Part shown: positions 1 through 12,700 of the stretch, in pieces
Position numbering within the stretch: the first letter of the stretch is position 1
Layout of the letters: each line of letters begins with the position of its first letter
Origin: Pelagophyceae sp. CCMP2097
Taxonomy: Eukaryota > Sar > Pelagophyceae
Length of the DNA stretch: 64,000 bases
Assembly: GCA_026770575.1 (NCBI GenBank)
Contig: MU657197.1
Span: 127,001 to 191,000 of the forward strand
Reading direction: 5' to 3'
Program-made: the position numbers and the translations under genes
The notes under the pieces: generated by a model
Database searches by the model: none
Seen by the model: only the letters and a program-made list of their open reading frames with translations
What the model was told of the DNA's origin: nothing

Positions 1-20
1 CCGAACCCACGAATCGCTAG

Positions 21-477
21 GTGCGGCCTCTCGCCCGTCTTCCTCGACGAAGGCGCCAAAGTCTTCTGCTGCGGCGCCTGCTGCAAAGCGCTCGAGGAGC
101 ACCCGACGGCAACGTTCGCCGAGCTCCGCAAGGCCATCGATCATCCGCGCGTCGCCGCCGCCGCTCTGCCGACGCTCAAAGCGCCGCCGGAGGCCGTCGC
201 GATCGCCGTCGCCGCCGAAGCCAACCCCGCGATCGCCGACGCCGCCGCCGCTTCGCTCGCCGCCATCGCCGACGCCGTCGCCGCCGCACTCGCCGCTGTT
301 ACCGCCGACGCCGACGCGGCCTCGCTCGCCGCGACCGCGCTCGCCGCGGACCGCAACGCCGAAATCGAGGCGCTCCGCGCCCGCATGGCCCAGCTCGAGG
401 CTCGGCCAGCGCCGCGCCACGCCCGCGGCTTTTCGTTCTTCCCGGCCGCCCGCGTGGGGCCCGCGCCCCCGGCGTGA
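21..477 (+). CDS. Terminal exon of an unidentified gene (left part outside window)
   Basis: A CTAG acceptor at 17-20 is followed by an open frame (first full codon TGC at 22) to a TGA at 475-477, about 151 residues with no usable ATG, so it is read as a last exon. Near its start is a cysteine cluster (a lone Cys, then Cys-Cys-Gly-Ala-Cys-Cys about 17 residues later), then an acidic/basic helix. An Ala-rich stretch of about 75 residues follows, then a short charged heptad-like helix and a Gly/Pro/Phe/Arg tail. The Cys cluster could bind metal, but I recognise no family. The splice motif and frame match the style of the neighbouring gene. A long GC-rich frame can be open by chance, so this is a moderate-confidence gene of unknown function. 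Confidence 0.5.
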
Positions 478-1297
478 CCGTCGACGAGGCCATCGACGAC
501 GGCGACGTCGGCACCAGCGGCGAGGCGCCGGCACCAGCGGCGAGGCCGCGCCTCTCCACTCGATGCATCGCGATGTGTGTGCTTCTGAAGTACACTTGCG
601 TGTGTGTGTGTGTTTATGTAGTAACATATTGTGGTCATGCTGCACAGCCGGGCCGCAACACAGGCCGGCCGCACCCAGACCCGTTGTCAATCCCCCCGAT
701 GCTTCGCCCGTGCAAACGGCCTTGCAGGGGACCGTCCACAGGGGGTCGCCCACGGCCCGCACGATGAGGCCTCCGCATAGGGTGTGAGAAAACCACTTGA
801 TCCAAGAGGTTACTTTGGGCCCCACCCGGCGCCCGGCGGGGGAGCGACCTCGGCGGCAAAGGCCACGGCTTCGGCGGCGAGTGCGTCATCAGCGTCATCC
901 TCGCTGAGTGTCGCGCGGAGCCGAGGACGGCGGAAAACAAGGCTTCGCGCGAGGGACGGGCCCGGCCGCGCGCTCAACGGAATTAATTTTCGAAAAGTGG
1001 GCTCTCAAGGGCGCGGCTCGACGACGCGGGCCTCGCCTCGACTCTCGCCCCGGGGCACCCTCGGGCGTTTTTTTAAAGCGACCAATTGGGTTATGGTCTT
1101 CCAGAATCTCGCGTTGCACGGTTATTTCCCACTTGCTGAGTCGCTGGCCGGCTCGAGCTCGTGGCGCAGCCGTCGTACTTCGGCGGTCCGAGAGGCGCGG
1201 CGCTCCCCTGCGCGCGCGCGTTCCGCCTTCCGCAGCGGAGCCTCGCCGCGGCCTCTTTGAATTGATTTCGAGGGGCGGCACCGTCCGGTAAAGCAGC
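478..1297. other. Spacer between the 5' partial gene and the dynein gene
   Basis: About 820 bases between the stop at 477 and the dynein start at 1298. It holds a (TG)n microsatellite near 598-617 and otherwise mixed GC-rich sequence. It should contain the 3' end of the left gene and the promoter and 5' UTR of the dynein gene, but I could not pick out a TATA box or other defined promoter element. Open frames here look random. Confidence 0.5.
598..617. repeat. (TG)n microsatellite
   Basis: Short run of alternating T and G just downstream of the terminal exon ending at 477. Confidence 0.7.
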
Positions 1298-3709
1298 ATG
1301 CCGCTCGCCGAGGGCGATGAGCGCCTCGAGTTCATCATCGGGGCGACGGTGTCCTCGTTCGGCACGGACCGGGCCAAGTTCACCAAGTGCGTGTGTTTTC
1401 AAAGGGCAACCGCCTCGAGCACCACTCAAACGCGCCCGCCGTTTAGAGGGCATGCTTGAGAGGCGGCGGGGGGGAGGGGCCGCCGTCATAGAGCCTTCCC
1501 CGCGCGCGAGGGGCTGGGCATCGATCTGCGACGGATCCCTGGTCTGTTGCCTTTGATCCCCGTCATAGAGCCTTCCCCGCGCGCCCGTCTTCCACCTTTT
1601 CTCAATAGGGCGTTCCTGACCGAGGACAACTTGGCCCGCGTCGAGGCCTTCTTCGAGGAAGAGTCGAAGATGTGCATCGTCCTGCCCCCGTCGTGCAAGG
1701 TCGAGGAAGGTTTCCCGAGCAAGTTATCGAACAAGGGCAAGTCTGTCATCTTCCTGAAGCAAAAGGCGGCCCCAGTCTCGGCAAAGTTCCCCGTGGCGCA
1801 GCAGTTGCTGACGATGGAAGTTTCGGGCAGTTCGCCTTTTGAGCATCTGGAGCTGGTGGCGAGCGAAGTCTTTCTACCAGTGCTGTCCAACCCCGGTACG
1901 TTTCTGGGGCGATTGCCATCTTGACTGCCTTTGGACTGCCTTTCGGGACTGCATTTTGAGTGTCATCTTTCGAGATTGCCGTTTGACTGCCTTTTGAGGC
2001 CCCCTGGCCTTGAGCGCCTTGTCTAGGCAACCAGCTCAAGTGGGGCGAGGTCGCAGCGAGGGAGATATTGGACCGCTTCGTCGCCTTCCTCTCGTCGAGC
2101 AACGGCGTCTGGCAATCATTCCAAAAGTGGCTTCATCGAGACGGTATTTCCACGGTATTTGCACGCTTTCGACGGTATTTGCACGCTTTCAACGTGGCTT
2201 TCTCCTCCAAAGGCCTTTCAACGATCCCGGTTGTTGTCACCTCGAGGCGCCTCTGCGATTGTTGTCGCTCGCGCTTCTAGGTCCACGACGATCCTGTGCG
2301 GCCACGTCAAGGGCGAGACGCGCCTCCCGATGCCGCCCGACGAGCAAGCGGACGCAAACGTCAAAAATCGCATTTCGCTCCTCGAAGGGGCCGTCATCAC
2401 CTGGACCAAGCAGATCAAGTGCGTCGTCGGACTTTTTGGCGGCAACGACGGGCCTCGTCTAGGTCGGTTCTGAAGCAGGACCCGGAGTCGCAGTTGAAGC
2501 TCGGGCGCGACCCGACGCCGGACGTCGAGATTGAGTTTTGGAAATCAAAGGTGCGGTTTGCGGGTCCATCTTCCCAAAGACGCATTTCCTAGGCCAACAA
2601 CCTCAACTCCATTTTCGACCAGTTGCAGTCGCAGCGAATCCGGCGCGTCCTCCGTGCTTTGGACCTGGCGAAATCGACGTACTGCACCACGTTCGCTCGA
2701 CTCTGCAAGGAAGTCTACACGGTGCATCCATTTCTTCTCGAATTTTGCCGAGAAACGTCTCCGCTAGGCCCGCCTCGAGTCGAACGACAACATGAAGTAT
2801 CTGCGGACTTTGGAGTACTGGTTCGGCCGCCTCAACGCAGAAGACGACTTCCCCGGTCTGCAGGAGCTCTTCAAGCCCATGCTGCATATCATTCTCCTCA
2901 TATGGAAAAACAGCAAGCACTACAACACGCCGGCGAGGCTCGTCGTCCTCATGCGGGAAATCTGCAACTCGCTCATCAACCAGGTCCGTCGCATTTCCAC
3001 GACTCTTGTTGCAGTTGCAGGACTTTGGCCGAATTTCCAGAAATTTGGCCGCATTTTCAGAACTTTGGCCGCATTTCCAGGACTTTGGCCGCAGTTCCAG
3101 AATTTTGGCCGCATTTTCAGACTTTGCCGCATCGACGCGCTTGCCACCGCCTAGGCCTGCAAGTACGTCTCCGGCGAGCAAATCTTCGCGCTCATCGAAG
3201 CCGACGAGGCCAACGTGGCCGTCGAACAGCTCAAGACGACTCTGCAGGTGCCTTTTCGCGGGGATGCCCTTTTGAAGACACGGGGTCGTCCGCACCGGCG
3301 CGTTGCACCTTTGAGCCGCAGGTCTGCGGCGCGTTCAAATCCACGTACAAAGAGTACCGGAAGACGGCCGACGCCGAGTGCCCCGGCAACCAGTGGCGCA
3401 TCCAGAACAACGCAGTCTTCATGCGATTAGATTCCTTCCTGGAAAGGTGCCACGACATCCTCGATCTGACGCAGACCATCGTGCAGTTCTCCAAACTGGC
3501 CAAGATTGAAGTCGGAGGGACCAAGGGCAAGACGCTCACCGCTTCCGTAAGCGTGTCCTTTGGGGGGGGCGCCTCATGCTTTTAAAATAGCTTTTAAAAT
3601 AGGTGCAACAAATCCACTTCGATTTCATGTCCGCCGTGGAATTGTTCAAGGCCGTGCCCTACGACATCATGGACGTCGGCGCCAAGCAGTTCGACGACGA
3701 CTTTTACGG
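1298..3709 (+). CDS. Dynein beta chain exons 1-10: N-terminal tail
   Basis: Exons at 1298-1386, 1609-1895, 2027-2093, 2281-2418, 2463-2550, 2593-2721, 2768-2983, 3155-3247, 3322-3546 and 3603-3709 join in phase. The product is the heavy-chain N-terminal region that dimerises and binds intermediate chains at the doublet. Family landmarks are visible: a VKGET..LPMP segment in exon 4, an FWKSK segment in exon 5, a [13 protein letters not shown] stretch in exon 7 and an [11 protein letters not shown] stretch in exon 9. Several introns here are only 42-56 nt. The last exon appears to use a GC donor at 3710, since GC is the only donor there that keeps phase into the next exon. Confidence 0.85.
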
Positions 3710-6700
3710 GCGACCACGCAGCGTCGCACTGGACGCCACTTCAAAAGGCCACTTCAAAAGGCAATTTCAAATGCAATTTCAAATGCAATTTCAAATGCAA
3801 TTTCAAATGCAATCTGAAAGGCAAACAAGCCCCCTCCAAAGTCCCGGGGGGGCTCGTACGGCCCTCGGAGCATCCCAAGGCCCGGAGGGGTCGGACGGAG
3901 GGCCCCTGTACGGACCCTCCAAGGCCCGCAGCGGCCCGACGGAGGGCCGAAGCACGGACCCTGTGAGGTCCAGAGCGGCCGGACGGAGGGCCCCTTCAAG
4001 GGCCCCGTACCTTCAACGGTCTCCTGGACAGGGACCCGTCTACGCTCCCCCCCTTCCGGATGGGTCTTTTCAACGGTCTCCTCGACGGTCTCCTCAACGG
4101 TCCCTCTCAACAGTCCTGATCGACGGGCCCTCTCCAAGGCCTTTTCGAAGAGTCTCTCTGGACGGGCTTGTTGGAGGGTCCCTTTGGAGGGTCCCTCTGA
4201 AGGGTCCATTAGTTTGGCCACTCGAAGGGGCACCGCCTCTCTGGACGACCCCGGCGAGGCGGTCCTGAGTAGGAAACATTTTAGGAACCGTTTCGGAACC
4301 GTTTCGGAACCGTTTAGGAAGCCCAACGGAGTCTGCGAGGTCCTTGGAAAAGTCGACTCGGCGGCGGCCTTTCCCGGACCGGGCCACGGCAACGCCTTTG
4401 GGACTTTGGGCATTTGCCCTCGAGGTGGTCCATCCTTGGAGCCGATGGAGGCGGCCGGGTCCTACGGGCGCTCCTTGTTCTTCTCGGCTCCATCTCCGAG
4501 GCCCCTCGCCGAAAGCCCTCGCCGAAAGCCCCTCTGGGCGGCGGCCGAACCGGATCGAGAAAGTCGACTGCTCGGGGCAGTCGGAATACACCGGACGCTC
4601 CCTGGAACCCTGGACGCTCCCCGGGGCCTTGGGCCTTGCAAGGCTTTATTCAAACCCGAAGCGGTCCTGAGAAACGGCCCTGGAGAGCTTTTTTACGAAG
4701 CGGTCCCGAGAACGGCCCCTCCTCTCAACGGATGCGTCCTCTGGACAAACCCCCAAAGACGGTCCCACTGGACGGGCTCCTGGACGGGCTCGATGGACGG
4801 GCTCGATGGACAGTCCTTTTGATCTCTCTGGAAGGTCTCTGGAAGATCTCTCTCTTGACGAGCCCTCGTCGACGGCCCCGCCGGGTCCCTCTAGACCAGA
4901 CAGTCCCCCTGGAGGGTGCCTCTGAACTGCATCTGTGGACGGGGCCTTTGCACGGCCCCTCTAGGCAGTCTCTCTGAATTCTTTGGGAGCTCCCTTTGGT
5001 TCCACTGGACGGTTCCACTGGACGGGCCCTTTGGACGGGACTTTTGAACGGCCCCTCTCTTCACGGCCCCTCTGGACAGTCCATTCGAACGGCCCCTCTG
5101 GGCGGTCTCCTTGGACGGGCCCTCTGAACGGTCCCCTGGACCACTCGAGACGGTCGCTTTGCACAGTCTGGACAGTCCAAGAGACCTCTGCAAGTTTGGA
5201 CGGTCCAGCCTTGGAAGAGGCCTACTCTGCAAGTTTGGACGGTCTTTCTGGCGCCTCCCGACAGTCCCCCTGGGCGGTCCCTCTGGACGGTGCCTCTGGG
5301 CGGTCCCACTTTGGAAGGGCCCGTTCTCCACAGTCGCTCTCAAAAAGGGGTCTCGATGGAAATTTGAACAGTCTCGATGCGCCCTCTGAAGAGGCTGGAC
5401 GAGCGGCCTCTCTGCAAGGTTTCTGAAAGGCGCGTCGAGAATGGGCGCGTCCTCTGGACACGTTGAACGGGATGGAATGCTTCGTCGGAGTTTTTGAGAC
5501 GTGGATTCGAAAAAGCCTTCTTCTGACCTTTGAAAAACGCGCCCTCTGGACCTTTGAAAGACGTTTGATAAGCACTACGCGGCCCCTACGGGCCCGGACG
5601 GAGGGCCCCGGACGGACAAATGGTCGCCCCAACGGATGCGCCCTCGTCGACGAACCCTCGTCGACACTCCACCGTCTCCTGGACGGTCGAATGTGCGAAC
5701 GACGCCGTTGAAAAGGGTCCCGTTGACAAGGGTCCCGAACACGCGGCTCCTCGACGACGGCTTTTTGGAAACGACCTCGAAAGAGCACCATCGAAGACGG
5801 CCCTCTGGAATGTCGAAAAGACGGTCCGTTTAGAAAAAAACGGTCCTGGAGTGGTCAAATGTCTCAATGGGCGGACTCGCCGGAAGGTTCTTCTGGACGT
5901 GGTCTTTGAAGGGTCCATTTGGAAGGGTCCATTTGAAGGGTCCATTTGGAAAGGTCCATTTGGAAAGGTCCATTTGGAAGGGTCCATTTGAAGGGTCCAT
6001 TTGGAAGGTCCATTTGGAAGTTGGCAGCGACGTCTCAGAAAACCTCGAGGGGCTGTTTTGAGCCTGGGCCAACGTCGTTCGAGGCGGCGGGTAGGTTCCG
6101 GTGCGCGATCAAGGAGCTCGAGCGCCGACTCGGCGCCGTCGTCTCTCTCGCGTTTGACGATTCGAACACGGTGCGCCGCTCAACTGTATCCCGCATCTCA
6201 ACTGGCACGTAGGTCTACGGTCGTTTTAAACTGTTCGATTCCTTTGACGGTTTGTTGGAGCGGCCCATCATCCAGGACGAGCTGGAAAAGAAATACGTTT
6301 CCCTGGTGCAGTCTTACGGCTGCGACTTGAAACGGGTCCAGGAACTGTTCCTGTACTACAGGGACGCGCCGCCCATTGCTTCAAACTTGCCGCCCGTCAG
6401 CGGCGCCTTGAAGTGGTGCCGCGGGCTCCTGGACCGCATCCGCATCGCGATGGAGAAGCTGGTCGCGCTCGACGCTTCCATCTTGGAAAGGGAGGAGTCG
6501 CGCGAGGTGCTCAAGGTGTACTCGACGATGAAGTCGTCGCTGGAAGAGTACGAGAACCAGAAGATTGAAGAGTGGGGCCGCGACGTCGAGGCCTCTTCCT
6601 CCTCCAAGCTGCGGCTGCCCTTGCTGCTGCGGCAGGCGGACTGCTCGCTGACGGTGAACTTTGACGCCGCGCTGGTCCGGCTGCTCCGGGAGGTCAAGTA

Positions 6701-9700
6701 CTTTCTGCTCATGGGTCTCAGCGTGCCCGACTCTGCGCTGGCCATCTACGAGCAGGTGGAGACTTTCCGGGCCTGGACGGGCCAGCTCGACTTGATCGTG
6801 CACAAGTACAACGTGGACCTGATGCGGCTCTTGCCGGTGGAGAAGCCGCTGCTGCAGCCGTACCTGGACCGGTTCGACAAGGCCGTCGAGGCCGGGCTCA
6901 GCCTGCTCAACTGGGAGACGGGCGGGAGCGAGTCGGAGATTGAGAAGCGGCGCGACTTCATCGCCGAGGCGACGGAGGCGGTGCACGTCGTCGACGACAT
7001 CACGTGCACGATGAAGACCAACCTGGAAAAGGTGAACTGCATCATGGACTCGTGGACGGAGAAGCCGCTGATGGAGCGGAAACCAAAGCCGCAAGAGCTC
7101 GACTACTTCGAGCGCCTCTTCAAGGTCGGCCGCGCGGCCAGGTACGCCGAGATCAAGGAAGGGGGCAAGGAGATCGAACGCATGCTCAAAGAGACGAACA
7201 AAATACTCCGCGTCTCAAACGCCTCGCTGAACTGGCGTCGGAGTCCGCGTCTTTTGCGGCCATCCCGAAAACCCGTCGGCCCCGAATCCGAGGGTCAATC
7301 GAGTCCGTGGGAGACCTCTCGGGCAACAGTCGCACCAGAGTTTCCGAAAAGAGACGGTGCCGATCGGTGCCTTGCGACCCCGAAGACCTCGCAAGGGCCC
7401 CTCGAGGCAGTCCCTGGTCTCTCGAGGCAGTCCCTTTGCGCGGGTCCCTCGAGGCACGTTTTTTTCGAGCGAGTCCCTTGCGCGCGTCTCTCGGCAAAGG
7501 CTGTGCTTCGACGATGGCGGTCCTCCTCGAGGAACGTGCCGACCGCGGTCGATTGTCGATTCGAGCGAGTCCGCAGGCCATGTTTCCAAGAGAGGCCCCT
7601 TTGACGAGGGTGGCTTGTCAAAGGGCATTGAAAAGGGGCATTGAAAAGCGCCCTCGGAAAGGCACCCGTCTCGAAAGGCTCCCGTCTCGAAAGGCACCCG
7701 TCTCGAAAGACGGGTCTTCGAAGGACGGCAAGAGGGCCACGAAGAGGCGGTCCGAAAGCGCCTTGTTGCCGAGGCGGCGGTCCTCGTCTCGAGTGGTCTC
7801 GAAAGGGCCTTTTGTGACGCGTTTGGAGAGCACTCGACCCAACGGCTTTCGAGGAAACCACTCGACCCAACGGCATTCAAGGAAACTTGCAAACTGTCTC
7901 CAGCCCTCTCGAGGACGGCGGGCCCGTGCACGGAGCGGCCCCCGCTGCAGCGGTGGCAGCCCGTGTGACGTCGCCGAAGAAGTCTGGCCGTCGCGATGGG
8001 CTCCGTAAAGACTTTGGAGTGTTCGACCGGGCGGCGTGGGAGGCAGCGCCTTGCGAGGGTCTGGACGCGGGTCGGCATGCGCGGTGGTCCAAAAAAGTCG
8101 CCTCGAAAGCTGACGAGCGGCTTTTTCCAAGGGCCGAGGGGCTGAAAAACTGCGGCCCATGTCGAATAACTAGGCGCGTACATGGACTTCATCAATAACA
8201 TCGTGGTCGACGGCCTGGCCTCGGTCATCACCTGCTCGCTGGAATACTTTTTGATGCAAATCGATCCCGTGGTCATCGCCCAGTCGCACGGCAACCAGCT
8301 CCCCATGCTGGAGATCAAGCTCGATTTGATCGACAAGGAGCCGACGTTCGACCCGGTGAGGTTCTTGGCAACGGGGGCATTTTTCCAAAGCGCATTTTCC
8401 AAAGCGCATTTTCAAAAGCGCACTTTCCAAAGCGCATTTTCCAAAGTGCCCTTTTCCGCAAGTGCAGAACTAGGTCATCGGGTCGCACCACGGCAAGGGC
8501 ATGCGCGACGTCTCCGCGGCGTGGGTGGGTTCGTTCTTCCACGTGGCGACTTTGTTCAAGAGGTTGGACACGGACGGCACGTACGTGCGCGAGATGCACA
8601 CGGACGCCGACGTCTGCCTTTTAATGGCGGAGATCGAGGAGACGCAGAGCGGCAACGAGTTGATGCTGGGCGACCTGAAGGAGCAGTTCAACGAGCTTTC
8701 TTTTCTCTGGAAGAGGGACCGCGAGGCTTCTTTTTTGCAGTTTACACAAGAGGCCGTGTTGAAGACGGGCGAGGGCTCGTACCTCGACCTGAACAAGTAC
8801 GACGCCGCCATCTCAAAGTACCTCGACGTGGCGGACCGCATCAAGAAGACGAAGTCGCTCTGCGACGTCGGGTGGCTCCGCGTCAACACGGCCCCCATCA
8901 AGTCCTCGCTGCTCGAGCTGGCCGAGATGTGGCGCGACCTGCACGCGGAGCACCTGCGGAACCACCTCATCCAGACGCTGGACCGCTTCGACGCGTTCCT
9001 GGAGCAGGTGAAAGTGGGCCTGGCCCTCGCCGTCGACGACGGGGACGAGGGCCAGAAGAACCTGCGCAACGTGATGAGCGACATTCTCGAAGTGGGCCGC
9101 GCGGAGAACGTGACCAAGGAGATGTTCCAGCCGCTGCGCGAGCTCTGCGCGCTGCTGAAGCACCACCAGGTGGACATCACCGCCGAGGTGGTGCCCTCTG
9201 CGACCGAGGCGCGGCGCCGCAAGCAGGACCCGCTGCTGCCGTCTGTCAAGACGGTGCTCGACTACCTCGAGGAAGCGCCGGTCAACTGGGCGGCGGTGGT
9301 CAAGGTCAAGTACGCCAAGAAGGACGAGATCGCTCTCTACAAGCAAAAGGCCGAATTTTCGCTCAAGGCCGAGCTGGACTTTTTTTACTCTGAGATGCGC
9401 GACTTCCGCGGCGACTTCCGGGCCAAGGCGCCCTTCACGCACCAGGGCCTGTCTGAGGAGGCCTACGCCCTCATCGACAAGTACGCAGCCGAACTCGAGG
9501 CCTTTGAGCGCAGAGCGGCGGAGATGAACAGGCAGGAGGAGCTCTTCGAGCTCAGCGTGTCAAAGTACCCAGAGCTGCCGCAGACGCTGTCGGAACTCCG
9601 TCTCCTCCGCAACCTCTGGGATTTCAAGGCAATGGTGCAATATTCCTACTCCGGCTGGAAGAAGTCCAAGTGGAGCGCGGTGAGTCGAAACGTCTAGGCA

Positions 9701-12700
9701 TCGCAGAGACGCCCTGACGTTGGAAGAGACCGCCTTTCAGCGGCTCTTTCAACGGTCCTTTGAGACAGCCGATGAGGGTCCGATGCTTTTTTGGGGCCTT
9801 TGCGCAAGCCGGTCGGTGCCCAAAACGCTCCAAAAAGGTCTCGGTGCCCCTTTTCGGGGTCCCGAGTTTGGCGGCTCGTCGTCTGGATGGGGCCGCCTTT
9901 TTCAAGGGACCTTTTGCGGCGCACTTTCTTCACTGCGGGGTTGCTCACCTTTGCTTTCTAGGTGGACACGGACAAGCTCGAGGTGGAGAACAAGGCGCTG
10001 CTCAAGGCTTTGCGCGCCTCTGGAGCGGCGGACCCGGTGGTCAAGGGCTGGGTCGTCTTCCGGGACATCGAGGCGGCGATCCGCAACATGAGCATCGTGC
10101 TCCCGTTGATCGCGGACCTGCACTCTGACGCGTTGGCGCCGCGGCACTGGTCGCAGCTGGCGCGCGTCTGCAAGGCCTCTGTGGTGGACCCGACGCAGCC
10201 CGAGTTTTTGCTGCAGGACATGATGAAGTTCAACCTGCACGAGTACGTCGAGGAGGTGCAGGAGGTGGTGGAGACGGCGCAAAAGGAGAAGAAGATCGAG
10301 AAGAAGCTCGAGGACATCAGCGCGAGCTGGGGCGGCTTCATGCTGGAATACGTCAAGCACAAGGACACGGAAATGTCGCTCATCCGGCTCAACGAGGAGA
10401 TCATCGAGTCGCTCGACGCGCACATGCTCGAACTCCAGACCATGCTGGGTCGGTCCCTTGCCCAAAGAGAAGAAACCAAAAAGGACCACCGCCGTAGGTA
10501 TGGGCAAGTTCGTCGAGTTTTTCAGGCCTAAGGTGGAAAAGTGGCAGGCGACGCTCTCCGACGTGCAGGAGGTGATCAAGCTGTGGGAAAGCGTGTCGCG
10601 CTCGTGGGCCTCGCTCGAGTCCATCTTCCTCACGAGCGCCGACATCCGGTCGCAACTCGCCGACGTCACCAAAGTGAGCACCGCTGCTTGAAACGCCGCT
10701 TCTTGAAACACCGCTTCTTGAAACACCGCTTCTTGAAACACCGCTTCTTGAAACACCGCTGCTTGAAATTTCGAAAAACCCGATGCCCAGCAGTTTTCGG
10801 CCATCGGGTGAAACGAGGGGGTGAACGGGCGACGTGGGGCCGGACGGGGGCCCGATGGAGCAGACGGCACGAAGGCATCGCCTGAAGAGGCTCCCGTGAA
10901 AAGGCCGTTTGGAAAGTTGAAAGGGGTTTTCCAAGACGGCGCTCTCGAGGGTCGGGCAACGTCGTCAGTTGGACGGCGGGGTGCCCCCTTTAGGCCCCTA
11001 TCGCCGAGTCTGGAAGACGGCCCTTTTTGGACCGAGTCTTGTCAGACGCCTTTCATTTGAACAAATGCTCCAGGAGTCCTCATGCTCGTGAAGAGGGTCT
11101 TTTGAGTCGGCGAAATCCGTTGGGCGGGCCTGAACCGAAAGGGCGGAACCACGGCGGCCTGCGCATTCAACGGTCCCAGAGGCAGAGATGGGCCGGGTTT
11201 TCCGAGAGGGCCGGGTTTTCCGAGAGGGCCGCTTGGTTTAAAAGACGGCCCCTTGTCGAGGCGCTCGCTGGGAGCCCTTGAGGAACGGCCGAAGAAGAGG
11301 CGGCCCGCATGATTTTTTCGTCGGCCAAGTCTTCGACCGTTGCCATTCGACCGTGGCCTTTCGGACGGCCCCGGGTCGGCTGAATCCGGGCGGATTGCCC
11401 GAGTGGGGTCTGCTTGCGTTTTCGAGACGAAGTCCTCTTTTTGGAATCGGGTTGGCGAAGGGGCATCCGTCGGTGGATTTGAATGGCCCTTGAAAATAGG
11501 TCTTCGAATCCATCGATGGCGAGTTCAAGGAGATGATGCGCGAGGCGGTCAACGAGCCCAACGTGGTCCAAGCGTGCACCGTCGACGGCCGCGAGTTGAA
11601 CCTGACGCGGTGGAAGGCCGGCTTGGATCAGTGCCAGAAATCGCTGAACGAATACCTGGACCGCAAGAAGGAGATGTTCCCCCGGTTCTACTTCGTCAGC
11701 GCGGTGGCGCTCTTGGACATGCTGGCCAACGGGACGAACCCGAAGAAGATCATGCCCTACCTCGGCGACTGCTACGACGCGCTGGCCAACTTGAGCTTCG
11801 TCAAGGACAACGAGGGCAACGAGTCGAACAAGACGGCCGACGTGATGATCGCCAAGGACCGGGAACAGATCCGCATGCACTCGCCCTTCACCATGGAGGG
11901 CGAGGTCGAGGTGCGTGCTTCTAGGCGAGCCTGGTCCCACATGTCGACTTGCGCGGATAGGTCTACCTGAACAAGCTGACGGCGGCGATGATGCACACGC
12001 TCCGGCATCAGCTGCTGCGGGGCATCGAGGACGGGGTGAACTGGGACGTGGACCCCAACTTACCGAGGCACAAGTGGCTCTTTAAGTACCCGGCCCAAGT
12101 CGTCCTGACCGGCAGCCTCATCTACTGGACCGAGGAGACGGAGCAGTCGCTGGAGGAGCTGGAAGGCGGCAAGGAGGACGCGGTCAAGCTGGTCTCCGCC
12201 AACGTGAAGGACCGGCTGACCAAGCTCATCTTGCTGGTCCTGGGCAAGCTGACGCACGACGAACGGACGAAGACGATTACGTTGATCACCATGGACGTCC
12301 ACGGCCGCGACGTCCTCGGCACGCTGATCGACACGAAGACGGAGGGCCCCTCGGCCTTCATCTGGCAGCAGCAGCTCCGATTCTACTGGGAGCAGGACGC
12401 CCTCGACGTCAACATCAAAATCTGCGACTTCCGAACCAAGTACTTTTACGAGTGGACGGGCAACGTCGGGCGACTGGTGCGGCCCCCCTTTAAAAACACG
12501 GTTGAAATAGGCGGCAAATAGGTGATCACCGCGCTCACGGACCGCTGCTACATTACCCTGACCATGGGCTTGCGCCTCTTCCTCGGCGGCGCGCCCGCCG
12601 GGCCCGCGGGGACGGGCAAGACGGAGACGACGAAGGACCTGGCGAGGGCGCTGGCGCTGCCGTGCTACGTCTTCAACTGTGCGCGGGTTTGGGGGCAAAG

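Larger units (their letters stand above)
3710..6094 (+). other. 2.4-kb intron of the dynein beta gene, repeat-filled
   Basis: Non-coding stretch between exons 10 and 11. It starts with a 12-bp tandem repeat (3763-3815), continues with about 1.6 kb of degenerate GGACGGTCCC/GGACGGGCC-type decamers (3836-5420), and ends with a GGTCCATTTGGAAG repeat (5917-6022). The many short frames here are decamer artefacts; no exon matching dynein was seen. Confidence 0.75.
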
